In this document: in pieces, positions 23,301 to 34,380 of the stretch
How positions within the stretch are numbered: position 1 is the first letter of the stretch
Layout of the letters: each line of letters opens with the position of its first letter
NCBI RefSeq assembly: GCF_030272615.1
Contig: NC_081406.1
Location: forward strand, 184,611,770-184,675,769
Reading direction: 5' to 3'
Length of the DNA: 64,000 nucleotides
From: Cryptomeria japonica
Lineage: Eukaryota > Streptophyta > Pinopsida > Cupressales > Cupressaceae
Position numbers and translations under genes: made by a program
Notes under the pieces: model-generated
Databases searched by the model: none
The model's input: the letters and a program-made list of their open reading frames with translations, nothing else
Told to the model about the DNA's origin: nothing

Positions 23301-25571
23301 CCAAAATCTGTTTCTATCTCCCGAATAATTGGTGTTATCACTGTCTTTATTGAGCTTAATAATTCCCTTGGCCACAAGAGCAGTTTCAATATTCATCCCT
23401 TTCTTAATGAGTTTCTCAATAGTACTGGGACTTTTCAATTTTAGCTCATACATCATTTCTGGGACCAAATTTTGGATAAACAAATTCACTTGTTGTTCTT
23501 TAGGTATATCGAGGGAAGAACGACTATACAAGCTTCGCCATCGTTGCAAAAAAGTCACTAATGGTTCACCTTGCTTTTTCTTGGTGTTGCATAGATCTGA
23601 CATAGTCACATCACTGTCAATGTTAAATGCAAAGTGAGATATAAACTTTTGAGCCAATTCAGACCAAGTCTTTATATTTCCTGGCAAATGCGAATACCAA
23701 TCCATGGCTTGTCCCGTGAGACTTCGTGCAAATAATCGCATTAAATATGTATCCTCATAGCTCACTTCAGTACATGCTGCGAAAAATGCACGAATGTGAT
23801 CTTTTGGGTTGCCATTCCCTTTATATTTCTCAAAATTAGGTGCATCAAAATGCTTAGGGAATGGAGGCATGTATACACTCTTGTCAAATGGATTAGGACA
23901 TAAATCTTGGTCTGTATACAACTTCTTTGTTCCTTTAGTTTCTAATGCATCAACTTTTCATTATAACTACTCAAGTTGTTGTGCAATTGTATCAGATTGT
24001 AGAGGTCCATCATTAATCCCAGTTGGTATTCTTTGTCGATACATCGCATTTCTGATCGGTTGTTGATACTCTGAAATGGCCGTTTTTGGTGTCTCCGGCA
24101 TATAAACTTCTTGGTACATCGCTGCTTGTTGTGGTTGCGCTATGCCTTGATATCGACCTTGTTGTTGTGCTTCTTGGAGCCTAGATTGAGATTGCAATTG
24201 AGTAGGTTGTTGATATTGCACAGGCACCAATTGTGGTTGTGAAGTAGGATAGCTTGCTTGCCTTGGCACATACTGAGGTACATGTTGTTGATGTTGACGA
24301 ATCGGAATTTGTTGACTTTGTGCCAATTGTTGTCACAGTGTATATCCCATCATTTGTAAAAAACTTTGTTTAGGTGCTTTTCGTTGCTTCTCCTTAGGAT
24401 GGGGTATAGCACTTGCATTAACTTGCTGTGTTTTTAGTCCAACCCATTGTGATGGTTGCAAGTTTGCATTAACTTGTAATGGTGCCGAAGGCACTGCAAT
24501 TTGTTGTCGAATGCGAACTTGTTGTTGTTGCACATTACTTGTTTGCACCTTCGATTGTACCTTTTGTATATTACTCAATTGTTGCAACAATTGTTGTTGG
24601 TGCAAACCACTATCCATAGCTCTTTGTGTCGCCATTATTGAAGGATTTGTCGCAATAGTGTTTGGCAAAGATATTGAACTTAACGGGACATAAGAACTTT
24701 GTTGCATCATGGAGTTATTTTGGACATTGTTGACATTAGGCATTCCAGTTGTGAAGCCTTCCTGCATCTTATATTTTGATCCCACTTTATGCATGTAAGG
24801 AACCACTTCTTGTTGGGAGACAGCTGTGAATGCTTGCGTGTTCTTCATTTGATCTTGTGTTACAGGCGTTGAATTGAATAGTGGATTATTTATTGTCTCA
24901 AATGGTGACTTTTGAGGAATAGTCACTGTCAATGCCTTTGAGGCACGTTTGCTCATCAATGTAGGTTGAGTTGCTTGATGTGTATTGTCTTCATTTGGAT
25001 GCGGGGAAAAAATTAACAACTCACCACTTTGTTGTTCTTGCACATTGATTTGGTCACTTGAAGAGGTCACACTACTCATCATGTTAAGATACTTTTGTGG
25101 AAACATCTTAAAGACCTTGTTCAAGAACTTATCCATCTTTTTTGTTACCTTTGGATCCTGAAGGAATATATCAACATCATCTGAAGCATCGGAATTAGAT
25201 GAAGAATCTGGTTGGACATTTGGATTCATTTCTTGTTGAATGCCTTGATCTGAATCAAATCCTTGTGAGAGGGTTTGTTCTTCATATAATGTTTGAGTTT
25301 GAATGTCATGTTGCAAATTTGGTTGGTTCCAATTGAAAGGCGCACTTCCTCTTGGAGTTGGTGGAACACTCCCATGTCCTGGTTTCATAGGTACAAACAA
25401 TGGTTCATATAATGGAGGTGGTCCAAGTTGAACCGTTCCATATGGTGGTAGGGATGAACCTTCAATTTGTACTGTTTGACTGGTTTGAAACTGCGAATTT
25501 GCTGTGTTGTCCATGGGTTGATACATTGGTTCGCCCATCTTTTTAGATTTAGATCTTGTCTCAATAGGCAT
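17397..25571 (-). pseudogene. Element G gag-pol polyprotein (Tat Ty3/gypsy)
   Basis: One frame of about 2724 codons from ATG at 25571 to TAA at 17397. Residues 1-550 are Gln-rich. Then Retrotrans_gag (about 570-720; YLMRLFARSLTGQAMDWY) and a Cys-His box CEYHQSKGHKTASC (about 880). The aspartic protease (about 1110) reads LIDGRAGLNIC, with Arg where Tat proteases usually have Gly. A G-patch (about 1345-1370; GKGFTMLQKKGYDG) follows, then RT with YVDD (about 1852), RNase H (about 1970-2090), a second archaeal-type RNase H (YFDGS, AEYE, VYGDSQ; about 2145-2210), and integrase with CYKC and D, D, E at GLDLIG, IVTDNG, GQAEAS. Nonsense codons: 24333, 23967/23961/23958, 21450, 21414, 20118, 19272, 18990, 17898, 17514. 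No frameshift is needed. Most stops are TGA or TAG explained by C-to-T change on one strand. Confidence 0.93.
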
Positions 25572-27615
25572 GTCACTTATGCCAATGCAATGTTTTTTGG
25601 AATTTTCAAGGATAATGTATGATATGCAACTAAATGCAAACTAGATAGACGAGCATGCAATCTATGTTTTTGGTTGTTTTGAAGATTTTGTCAAACTTTT
25701 GAAATGCAAATCTAAAAAGAGACCCTTAGGAAATTGAAATGATGTCTAGACCTCAAAGGACAAAAGGACTTAATGGACAAAGGACAAGATGACAATGTCT
25801 CCCCTATATGCTTGGATACTAAGCTAGGTTTGACGAAATGATATTGATGACAAAAGGACAAAAGGTTGACAAGGTCTAGACTTCTTAACAATGACTTAGG
25901 GTTGCATCAAAGATTTGGATTACCCAAGTATGACAAAACCTAGTTTTGACACTATATGCTAAGGGACAATTAATATGCAAGTGACCTTAATATGATATGA
26001 TAATGACCTAAGCTTAATGAAGAAACCTAGGGTATGCAAATATGAATGTATGACAATAGTATGACTTTAATGCAAGAGGACATATGCAAATGGATGACCC
26101 TTATTGATATGCAAAGGAGTATGACTTAGGTGAAACCTAACCTTGGTATTTGACAATGTCTTTTGCAAAATGCAACCTAAGATGAACCTAAATGTAAGTA
26201 ACATGCTTGTTGAGACAAGATCTTGAATTATATTTGACAACCATGTTTGAAAGTGTGCTTTAAAATTTGTTGGATGAAATGCTCTTATGTTTAACCTTGT
26301 TTTGAATCAATTTGTCTTGTTTTTGAAATGATATGCAATTCAACTTTTGACAAGCAAAGAATACAAGATATTGTAACTTAGACTCAAGACAATCATGCTC
26401 ATTTCCACATTTCTTATGGTAGGCAAAGACATTAGGTACTTGAGAGGTAGACTCATTATGGGATTCAAGGAGAATGCATAGATGCTTGACCCCACGGGCT
26501 CCCCTCCACGACACTCACTTCTCAGGGTAGCCAAGCATCAGTCCCCATGGAAATCTCCCCATGGCGAACTTAGTATCTCTTCCAAGTATCTGAACTTGTC
26601 CTTCTCAAGCAACTAGAAGGGTTTTTGGCCTCTAAAACAAGGTGTTTAGTAAGGATTTCTGTTAAGCATTACTCCTTGATGTCACGCAAGCGTGATTGAG
26701 ACATTAAGCCCATCAAGATACCAAACAAATGTAGTCATGCAAGCATGATTTAGACCAAGAGGCCCTACTTAGATGTTGATATGAGAAAGAGTTCAAGGGT
26801 CATCACTTCCCAAGTAACTGCAATTCCCACGTAATACTTCCTTCAAAGCTTTCGCTCATCGGGTATTTTTTTATAGTGAGTTAGAATGCCAAGGAATTCT
26901 AGCCATACTCACTTTGGGTCATTCCCTTCTCATGATTATCACTTGCTTGCAAAAGCAAAGTGGTCGAGAAGGCAGGCCCTCTAAATGTGACACACAATCA
27001 ACAACACAAGCATGGTATCGAAGATCTGGATTTCTGATCACCCTATGAAGGATGAGAGCATACTCTCCTACTCCAATGTCATACTTAACAATCAAAGAAA
27101 ACAAATGTTCATTCCCACCTATTTATAAATCACTAAGTGCCTAATTAAAAATCTCAAACACACAGTTTGGTTGTTTCTCCAAGGCAACCTGCAAAACCCA
27201 AGTTAGAGGTTTGATTTGTTGTCTTTGACCATCAATTCTGCATAACACATGTTAGTAGTTTGATTTATAGTCTTTTCCATGTGTATGCCAAGATTCTGCA
27301 CAAATAATTAGTACCAAAATCCAAAGCACAAAAAATAGAATGCAAAAACACCAAAAATTTCAAGTAAACACTGCATTTTTTACCTCTGTTTTGGACTTTA
27401 CACAGGCGCAGAACTCATGACACAGGTGCAGAACCCATGACACAAGCACAGAATGTCACCTACACAAGTGCAGAATGCTCAACATAGGCGCAGGTTGCAT
27501 CACACAGGCGCAGGAGTCTCCAGAATACCCTGCACGACCCTGTTTTTAGGTTTTTTGGCCTGCAAATCAACTTGAGAGCACTCAAAACACCATAAAGAGG
27601 TTAGAAGGTTAGTTT
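25572..27615 (-). other. Leader of element G
   Basis: About 2 kb between primer site and gag ATG. No convincing ORF on either strand. It is rich in GACAAAAGGAC-type and ATGCAAAT-type strings on the + strand. It also holds the six-copy 20-nt array at 27400-27514. Long leaders are usual in Tat elements. Confidence 0.7.
27400..27514. repeat. Six-copy 20-nt-periodic array in the G leader
   Basis: Variants of ACACAGGCGCAGAA start at 27400, 27420, 27440, 27462, 27482 and 27502 (spacing 20, 20, 22, 20, 20), all in the same direction. Related motifs occur at 13296-13402 near the other end of the same element. Confidence 0.85.
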
Positions 27616-27633
27616 TTCACGTCGGGTTAACCA
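27616..27633 (-). other. Primer-binding site of element G, probably tRNA-Trp
   Basis: Five bases after the LTR the minus strand reads TGGTTAACCCGACGTGAA. From memory, plant cytoplasmic tRNA-Trp ends TTCACGTCGGGTTCACCA, which would give 17 of 18 complementary positions. The tRNA identity rests on recollection. The site itself is placed by position. Confidence 0.65.
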
Positions 27634-27638
27634 ATTAA

Positions 27639-29202
27639 TGTAGCATCAGAATTAGGAATCATCAAAGCAATATATAAAAGGACATATTATTCATTATTAG
27701 CTCAATCACACATTGCAATGATCTAATCCTAAGCACACTCAATAGAGACATAAAAACAAAGCATTCAAAAGCAAATATTCATGCAAACTAGATGACGATT
27801 TGGATGCTTCTTCCATGCGGCTCCATTGTTCTTCTTTCCTCTTCAAATGGATTTATGGATCTCACCTACAAGTGCACAACATACAATTGAAAGCAAGATT
27901 GATATTGGTTTGTTGATCAAGAGTACTAGAAGCATAAGTTCGATAGTTTGATTAGGGATTCGGGATTAAGGATTCGGGATTAGCTTTGATTGAAAATCAT
28001 CCAATTTATAGAAGAATTGGATAAATGACAAGATTAGCATGATGCAATTCAAATGGAAATTGCAAATCAATATGACAAATTATGACAAATTATGCACTTT
28101 CCATGCACAATTTGATTGATTGATAATTGATGACAAATTATGACACATTCTATGTCAAAATTGATTGATTATCAATTATGACAATTTATGACAAATTGAA
28201 ATGTCATTCCCATAGAATTAGGAGAGAAATAGGAGGAATTTGAAATTAGGAAATTAAGAAAATTAGAAAATTGAAATTGATGACAATTAGGAATTAGAAA
28301 TTGATGGAAAAATAGGAAATTAGGAAATAGAAGAAATTAGGTAAATTAATTAATAATTTATCATTTATTAATTAATTTACAAGAGGAAGAATAATTAGCC
28401 AATTAAATAAAGATTTAATTGTAATGAGAAGACCTAGGATTAATAAATAATTTAGTAATCCTAGAGGAAGAAATGAGAAATTAGGTTAAATGAATAAATC
28501 ATAAAACCCTAGAGGATGAATTAGAAATGCAAAAATGACAATTAGGTCTTGATTGAAGATAATTAATGTCATGATTTTGAATTGATAAATGACCAATGCG
28601 ATAAACAATTTGATTGAGAAATGTGCCAATTGATGAGGAACAATGACAAATTGATCCAAATTGACATAATTGAGACAGACAACGATCGATGACAAATCGG
28701 TCGTAAAATGACAAAATTGACAAAAGGGACAAGAATCGATGACAAATTGATCGTAAAACAACAAGATTGATAAACCGATCGCCAGATGACAAGATTGAAA
28801 AGAGGACAAAACCCTAATTAGGATTGACGATGTTCAAAATGATAAGATTGATGATAAGATTGATAAGAGAGCCACGATTGATAACAAATCGATCGCAAGA
28901 TTGACAGGAGGACAAAACCCTAATTAGGATTGATGATGTCCAAAATGATGACAAATAAGCACGCACATTGATGCAATAGGATAAGATCGATTAAAATCAT
29001 GACTGGATAGTGTTGTCGACAAGACCAAATTTGAGAGCGAGATAAAGGAAGAATGTAGAAGAATGACTCGATGTTCGCAAATGATAAAAACCAAGTGCGT
29101 GACATAGGAGAAATGTTAATGTGACGCAAAAACCTAAAATAAGGCAATGCGCAAATGTTAAAGTATGACCTCGCAAGCGTTGACCATTTTTAGGTGTCTA
29201 TA
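27639..29202 (-). repeat. 5' LTR of element G
   Basis: It is 1564 bp. The element-sense first dinucleotide is mutated (TATAGACACC at 29202, where the other copy has TG). It ends GATGCTACA at 27639. The TATA-type CTATAAAT is on the minus strand at 28004-28011. Confidence 0.92.
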
Positions 29203-29207
29203 GATAT

Positions 29208-29955
29208 CACATCACCTATTGCACCTGATGATGCAGATAGTGCGACAGTTTTACCTTCATGTGATTCAGTGTAGCAGGATATTCATTGTCTTCCAGGTTC
29301 AGATTCATGGGATGATTACTTGATAGACATTGCAGGTTTATTTATGGAATCCTACATTGCAAATTTGGGAGACATCATTGATGACATTCATCTTCTCTTT
29401 GATGAAGGTGATCCTTCTTTGATTGTTGCGAGGGCACACTCTGACCCTCTTGTTCATTATCTACATGATCATTCTTTCGAGATTGACATGATTGTGGATA
29501 CTTATGTACATCAGTTGGAGGAGGTCTCTTTATGTTTTGAGGAGACATGTGAGTCTTTGGGACATGTTCTACATCCATCTCCACTAGATCTTGGAGTGCC
29601 TTTTTCAGCAGTGTGGCATAGTTTGACACCTTTGGAGGGGGTATCTTTCAGCATCGACATGGGGACACTTGAGCAGTTTTCAGAGATTCCATTCATCATG
29701 AGTTTTCTTCATACATCTTCCCTTCATGATTGGGGAGACTTCATGGATACACCTTTGGTTTTGTTTCTTCCTAAGGGGAGGAATGTTGTTCGACGTTCAT
29801 GGAGCAGTTTCTTCATACATCGAGCTTCTATCATTGGTGTAGAATCCACATTAAGGGGGGGCTTCCTAGCTTCTCTTCTTCTCTCATATGGGGGTACTTT
29901 TTCCTCACATGGGGTTTTGTTCTTCACATTCTTCTATGAGAGTTCTCTTGTATAG
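29208..29955 (+). pseudogene. Element A C-terminal domain, unrecognised
   Basis: It continues the A protease frame after the G insertion and ends at TAG 29953. There is one internal TAG at 29272. About 249 codons, acidic at first (GDIIDDIHLLFDEGDPS), then hydrophobic with Phe/Leu/Ser-rich stretches (FLASLLLSYGGTFSSHGVLF) that could include a membrane-like segment. I recognise no integrase, RT or other known domain. It occupies the place of pol in a Copia element and may be its remnant or an unrelated sequence. Function unknown. Confidence 0.55.
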
Positions 29956-30161
29956 CTTTCATCTCTCTTTTGGGGGAGGGTTTTTTCCCATTGGGTTTTT
30001 CTCTCTTTCCCCACTTTGTGAGAGATTTCATTGCATTGGTTTGCATGCATTTGCATTTGTACATGGGTACCTAACATGGCCTCATAGCTGGGACCCATCT
30101 TGCATTGCTTAGTTGCATTGTAGACTTAAGTGCATTCCCCTAAGTTGCACTTAAGGGGGGG
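29956..30161 (+). other. 3' UTR and polypurine tract of element A
   Basis: Non-coding. It contains GGGGGAGGG at about 29973 and ends in CACTTAAGGGGGGG directly before the LTR. Confidence 0.8.
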
Positions 30162-30619
30162 TGTTGGTGTAAATAATTATTCATCATGGATATTATTACA
30201 CTTACTTAAGTTTACTTAGGAAATGCATTTCATAGTAGTTTGGGTATGAGACACTTGGGTGTTTGTGCCACATTGGGGTAGTGTGTGTAGGAGAAATTCC
30301 ACCTTTTATGGTGTTGATCTTGTTGTTACACTCCACATTTAGTGGGTGATCCACCTCATGTGGACTATTATATTATTTCTCCTACCTACCCACACCTATT
30401 TCCTACCTACCCTTGTTTCCTATTGAGCCACATGTCATGTTTGTGTGCTCACATATCCCTAGCCTTGCCTATATAAGCAAGCTCATCTACATTGTATGTA
30501 ATTTTGTAATTATTATTATTGATCATTTTCTATTGATGAGAATACAGTTTATTCTTGTCCTATATTGTGTCTCTATTTTATACATTTCATTGAGCTCTTG
30601 ATCTTGGCAAAATCTCACA
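30162..30619 (+). repeat. 3' LTR of element A
   Basis: It is 458 bp, the same length as the 5' copy, starting TGTTGGTGTAAATAATT and ending AAAATCTCACA, followed by the target duplication CATCC. Confidence 0.93.
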
Positions 30620-30953
30620 CATCCTACTTGCTCCCCCTAAGCTGAATATTCTTTAATGCAAAATACTCCATATTTTCATGTCTCCATAACTCCATAACTC
30701 CCCCTAATGTGTAAAACTCCTTCTATTTTCACATCTATATCACTCCCCCTTTGACATCAATGCCATAAAAAATTCTAAAAATAATGTCAAAGATCCAAAA
30801 CTGTACAATGAATATTTCAAAAATTTCTTACGGGAGCTTAACAAATTTCAAATTTTTTGGATAAGACTTCTCCAATAGCTAAAGATAGCTATCCCAACCT
30901 ATTTTGAATGTGTCAGAAATAGATACAAGTCCACTTAATATATGTGCAAATGA
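30620..30953 (-). other. 3' UTR of element B (with 7626-7683)
   Basis: A non-coding stretch between ORF2 and the polypurine tract. It is interrupted by element A, whose target duplication CATCC is at 7679-7683 and 30620-30624. CTCCCCCTAA and CTCCCCCTTT strings at 30630-30760 are, on the minus strand, extra purine tracts. The final tract AAAGGGGGAGAT is on the minus strand at 7626-7637. Confidence 0.65.
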
Positions 30954-33900
30954 CTATTTCTCATTTACCTTTGTCGGTGTGGGATTTCCCACCATATCCA
31001 TGCACTCCTTCTTATGTACACTGAGTGATTCCAACCAGGGACTGACCAAGCCTCTCAAACTTTTGGCTCTTCTTATAATTTTGTCTCTTTCCTTCTCAAG
31101 AACAGAAATTTGGTTTTCCAAAATCAAAATTTGAACATCAATGGATGTAGTCAATGAAATCAATCCATCAAAGGAATTAGCTATATTTGCAATTTTCTCC
31201 TAAAGTTCTTTTATCTTCTTTTCCACATTAGCTGTAAGTATAACAGTGTTACAACATACCCTATAAATATTTGTACGTTGCTTCAAAGAATTTTCTATTA
31301 GTTTCAGGTTCTCATCAAACTTCTTCTTCTCGGATTCAATTGCTTGATCAAATGCAGCTCTCTTAGCCTGAGTAAACCTCTCCAATGGTTGTCAGTTTGA
31401 AATCTGATATAAAGATTGGAAATCCTTTGAAATATGCTTGGTAATTGTTTTAAGCTTTTTGGATGGGCTCACTTCATTGTCAATCTTGCACTTTGGGATA
31501 ATTCTGTGTAAAACAGTGATTGATTGATCAATAATCCCTTTGTCTATGAATCCTTCCTTCATTAGTATTTGTGTTGCCATCATCATGAGTTCAGTAGGAC
31601 TCATCTCTATTATGTTTTTCTTTTCAACCTGTGAGGTGTAAATTGACAACAGTGATGGACCAACTACCGGTTCCCTGTTAGATTCCCCTTTCTTCTCCTC
31701 TAAAGATTTATCCTTTATAACCTCCTCACTTGCATCGGTGGATTCGCCACTTGGTGCAGTCTGTGTAACTGTCGAATCCTCTATAGGAATTGTAACCTCA
31801 ACCTGTACATTTGTATCCGAAGGATTTTTATCCTCAATATTAGTATCCTATACAACATTAACTTGTTCACTCTTTGTATTAACTGGTATCTCAATATTTT
31901 TTTGTACATCTATGTCAACGGGGCTTAATTTCCTCTATCTTAATGTTTTTTAAAATTGAAGGTGAAGTACCCATAATCCCCTTTCCTTTTCCTTCAACTG
32001 GGATGTCTATCTTGGATTTTGGTGAAGTAAAGAATCCTCTATTCTCTCCAAGGAATTTAACCCATGTTTTTTGAGTATCCTTTATTATTTCATTTACCCT
32101 TCCTAGCATCAGACTAGTTATTCTATGTTTTCTATTAAAGATTTTTCTATCTGCCACCTCAAGCATATTTTCCATTTCATTTGGAGTAATAGTGACACAA
32201 ATAGATAATAACTCTTCAATCTTGATATTCTTATCTTCTTGCATTTCCAATAACCTCCTAGCATCTAACATATTATATAACTTAGCTGGTATTTGATTTT
32301 CTATTTCCAATAAGGCTTTCTTATAAATATCCAAGTATAATAAGACTACTTCTCTACCTCTCTTTGTTCACCCTCTTCTAAATGATCATAGTAAAATTGT
32401 GCATTCTTCAACATTCCATCCTTGGTGATTTTATCTACTAACTCTGCACAAGTTTTAGGTGGAACCATACCAAAATTAGTGTCATTCTTATTCTTTCTCT
32501 TTGCAGTACCAAATGTGGTTGAAGGTGTTGCCTTTGGTGCTTTCTTATGTGCCAGTAATTTGAATGTAACCTTCCTAACCAGTTTCTTTTTAGCTTCTAC
32601 CTTTGCTTCCTTTGTTTTCTTTCTCACGACCCTCTTGAATGCCAACTGTGTGTCATCCTCAGATTCAGACTCTATTGTAACAGGCTCAATGTGTACTTCT
32701 GAATTCTTCCTCTTCTTGCCTTTCTTTGGGACAACATCAATTAATGCCTTAATGTCCTATGATACCTTCTCAACAAATTTTCTTGCTTTTCCTTCTTTCT
32801 TCTCTCTCTTCTTTTGGGTTGAACTCTATTTTAACCTCATGTATTTTTTATTGTGTAGTACCACAAGGCTTTTCTGCCTCATCAACAAGTGCATCAATCA
32901 ACATTTTTGCATAGGCATCAAGAATCTATGCATCCACCTCATAACTCATTTCCTCAATCCAAATATTTCGGGGCTTAACTACTTCCATAAGTGTTTCATT
33001 CTTCTTTACCATTAAGCATATGTCAGTTGAATATTTTTCTAGAATATGCTCAGGTACCCTTACCCTAGACCTCATATATATCTAGAATGCTTTGAAATAT
33101 CACCATACCTTATCATCTCTTTGACTGCCTAAAGCAATAATTGACTATTTCAATTGTCTCCCTACCAGGATGTCAAATGCCCATTACTTTTTACCAAAAC
33201 TGGGTGTATGATTCATGAAAATTAACATTAAGCAGCCATACTTGAAGGTTACCTTCTTTTCTCCCTTAATCTTCTCTAGGCTTATTAACAAGTCATCTAA
33301 CATCCAACCGCATAGATCCAATTTTGTATCCTCTCTCATCATTTTGTATGCAACTAAAATGCATGAACTAGAAATAGAATTCAGTCGGTTTCACTGAGTT
33401 ACCTTATGCCCGATGATCATGCTACTAAATCTGATATCTGTGTCAGTAATAGTGCTCACTCTCATAGATATCATGTCTGATGTTGCACTGGTGATTTTGT
33501 TCATGAAATCATTTGAAACCTTCGTATCTAGATGTTTCCCAACTGATGGTAAACTAGTGATTTCCCAGATGAATTCCTCGGTGATCATGTAAGGTTTGTC
33601 TTACCATATAAATTCCCCATATACTCTACTCAAAACATATCTTATTATCTCATCTTCAAATTTTGAAATGTCCAAAATGTCGATAAACCCTAAGTCTTCA
33701 ATGTGTTTGTATGCCAATTTGATCTTTCCGTATTCTCCCATCAACTCGCTCATATACATGCCCTTAATTTATGATGTTCCCAAGTCCTCAATGTGATAGT
33801 GTATAAAATCCCTAACATCTTCAACATAGACAACTCCCTCAAGAACATGGGAAGACTCTCCAACAAAATCTTCCAGGGTAGTCATATGTGGACACCACTT

Positions 33901-33984
33901 GAAAATTGGCTTGGGGCGGTCCTTAACCTCTACTACTGTTGGGTTTGCAACAAAAGTAGGAATAGATGATGATATCGCTTCCAT
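30954..33984 (-). pseudogene. Element B accessory ORF2 of unknown function
   Basis: It begins at an ATG (33984, MEAISSSIPTF). Coding stretches follow in alternating frames: 33984-33391, 32645-32346, 32334-31915, then 31649-30954. Several indels and stops are therefore present. The N-terminal 250 residues look globular (EEFIWEITSLPSVG, then LDLCGWMLDDLLISLEKIKG). The outline faintly recalls the putative plant transposon protein domain, but I would not assign it. A Lys-rich basic segment follows at 32580-32650 (KKTKEAKVEAKKKLVRK), then an acidic linker, then a C-terminal helical, coiled-coil region ending near the polypurine tract. The C-terminal part matches the minus-strand ORF at 62971-64000 (NIYR.C/NIYKSC, VEKKIKEL/LEKKL). 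No enzyme motif and no clear membrane segment are present. Confidence 0.55.
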
Positions 33985-34380
33985 GTTTAAAGATAAATAC
34001 CTTTTGATCGCTCTCGGTGAAAACCTCCAAGAAATTCTTCCGAATACTGGTGAAATTGCTCAAGAAGAAATTTGATTGCTCTATAATGCCTTTAATCACT
34101 CTTAGTCGCTCTTAATCACTCTGAAGTCACTCTGAATGCAAGGTGATCAATAATGAAGTGAATTCAACCTTTTAACCTCCATGAAAAACCCTAATCTTCC
34201 ATTGACATAAATGACTACCAATAAAAGATATCGGATCTTGCACAGAACATATCCATGCCAGATAATCATCTCCAATATCTTGAACATCTTCGAGAACCTC
34301 TTCTCAGGGCACATACAACATCTTCATGAATTTTGCCTACTCTAAGGCATCTGCCTCAGTTACTGGAAGAGCTACCTGTG
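33985..34380 (-). other. Spacer between the gag-like ORF and ORF2 of element B
   Basis: About 400 bases. The first part may still be the decayed gag tail. No protease, integrase or RT motif is visible where pol would be expected in a Copia element. Confidence 0.5.

Larger units (their letters stand above)
11103..29202 (-). mobile_element. Element G: Tat-type Ty3/gypsy LTR retrotransposon
   Basis: Complete, 18.1 kb, minus strand, with exact target duplication GATAT (11098-11102 and 29203-29207). The order in element sense is 5' LTR 29202-27639, primer site, 2 kb leader, a single gag-pol frame 25571-17397, T-rich and 31-bp tandem repeats, an ORF on the opposite strand, polypurine tract, and 3' LTR 12760-11103. 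The gag type, G-patch after the protease and two RNase H domains are hallmarks of the Tat/Ogre/Retand lineage. LTRs differ by about 1-2% plus one 94-bp length change, so insertion was fairly recent. It is inactive through nonsense codons only. Confidence 0.93.
7684..30619 (+). mobile_element. Element A: gag-protease-only Copia-type LTR retrotransposon
   Basis: The two 458-bp LTRs (7684-8141 and 30162-30619) are about 98% identical by eye. Exact target duplication CATCC flanks the element (7679-7683, 30620-30624). Element G is inserted at 11103. Without it, A is about 4.8 kb: LTR, Met-tRNA primer site, 1.4 kb leader, gag, zinc knuckle, protease, an unrecognised C-terminal domain, polypurine tract, LTR. 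No integrase, RT or RNase H is present, so A must have depended on another element. The organisation resembles the gag-bearing non-autonomous elements described as TR-GAG, here with a protease and an extra domain. Confidence 0.88.

Noticed and set aside
27400-27514. CRISPR-like array
   Set aside because: Units are 14 nt with 6-nt gaps that are themselves similar. This is a eukaryotic retrotransposon leader with no cas genes.
11103-29202. Endogenous pararetrovirus
   Set aside because: LTRs, target-site duplication, integrase and the Tat domain order identify a Ty3/gypsy retrotransposon.
29375-29927. Minus-strand frames over the A C-terminal domain
   Set aside because: Shadows of the + frame, which continues the A protease frame and ends before the 3' UTR.
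30954-33984. Envelope-like gene of a Sirevirus
   Set aside because: The position fits, but no signal peptide or membrane segment is visible. Left as accessory ORF of unknown function.
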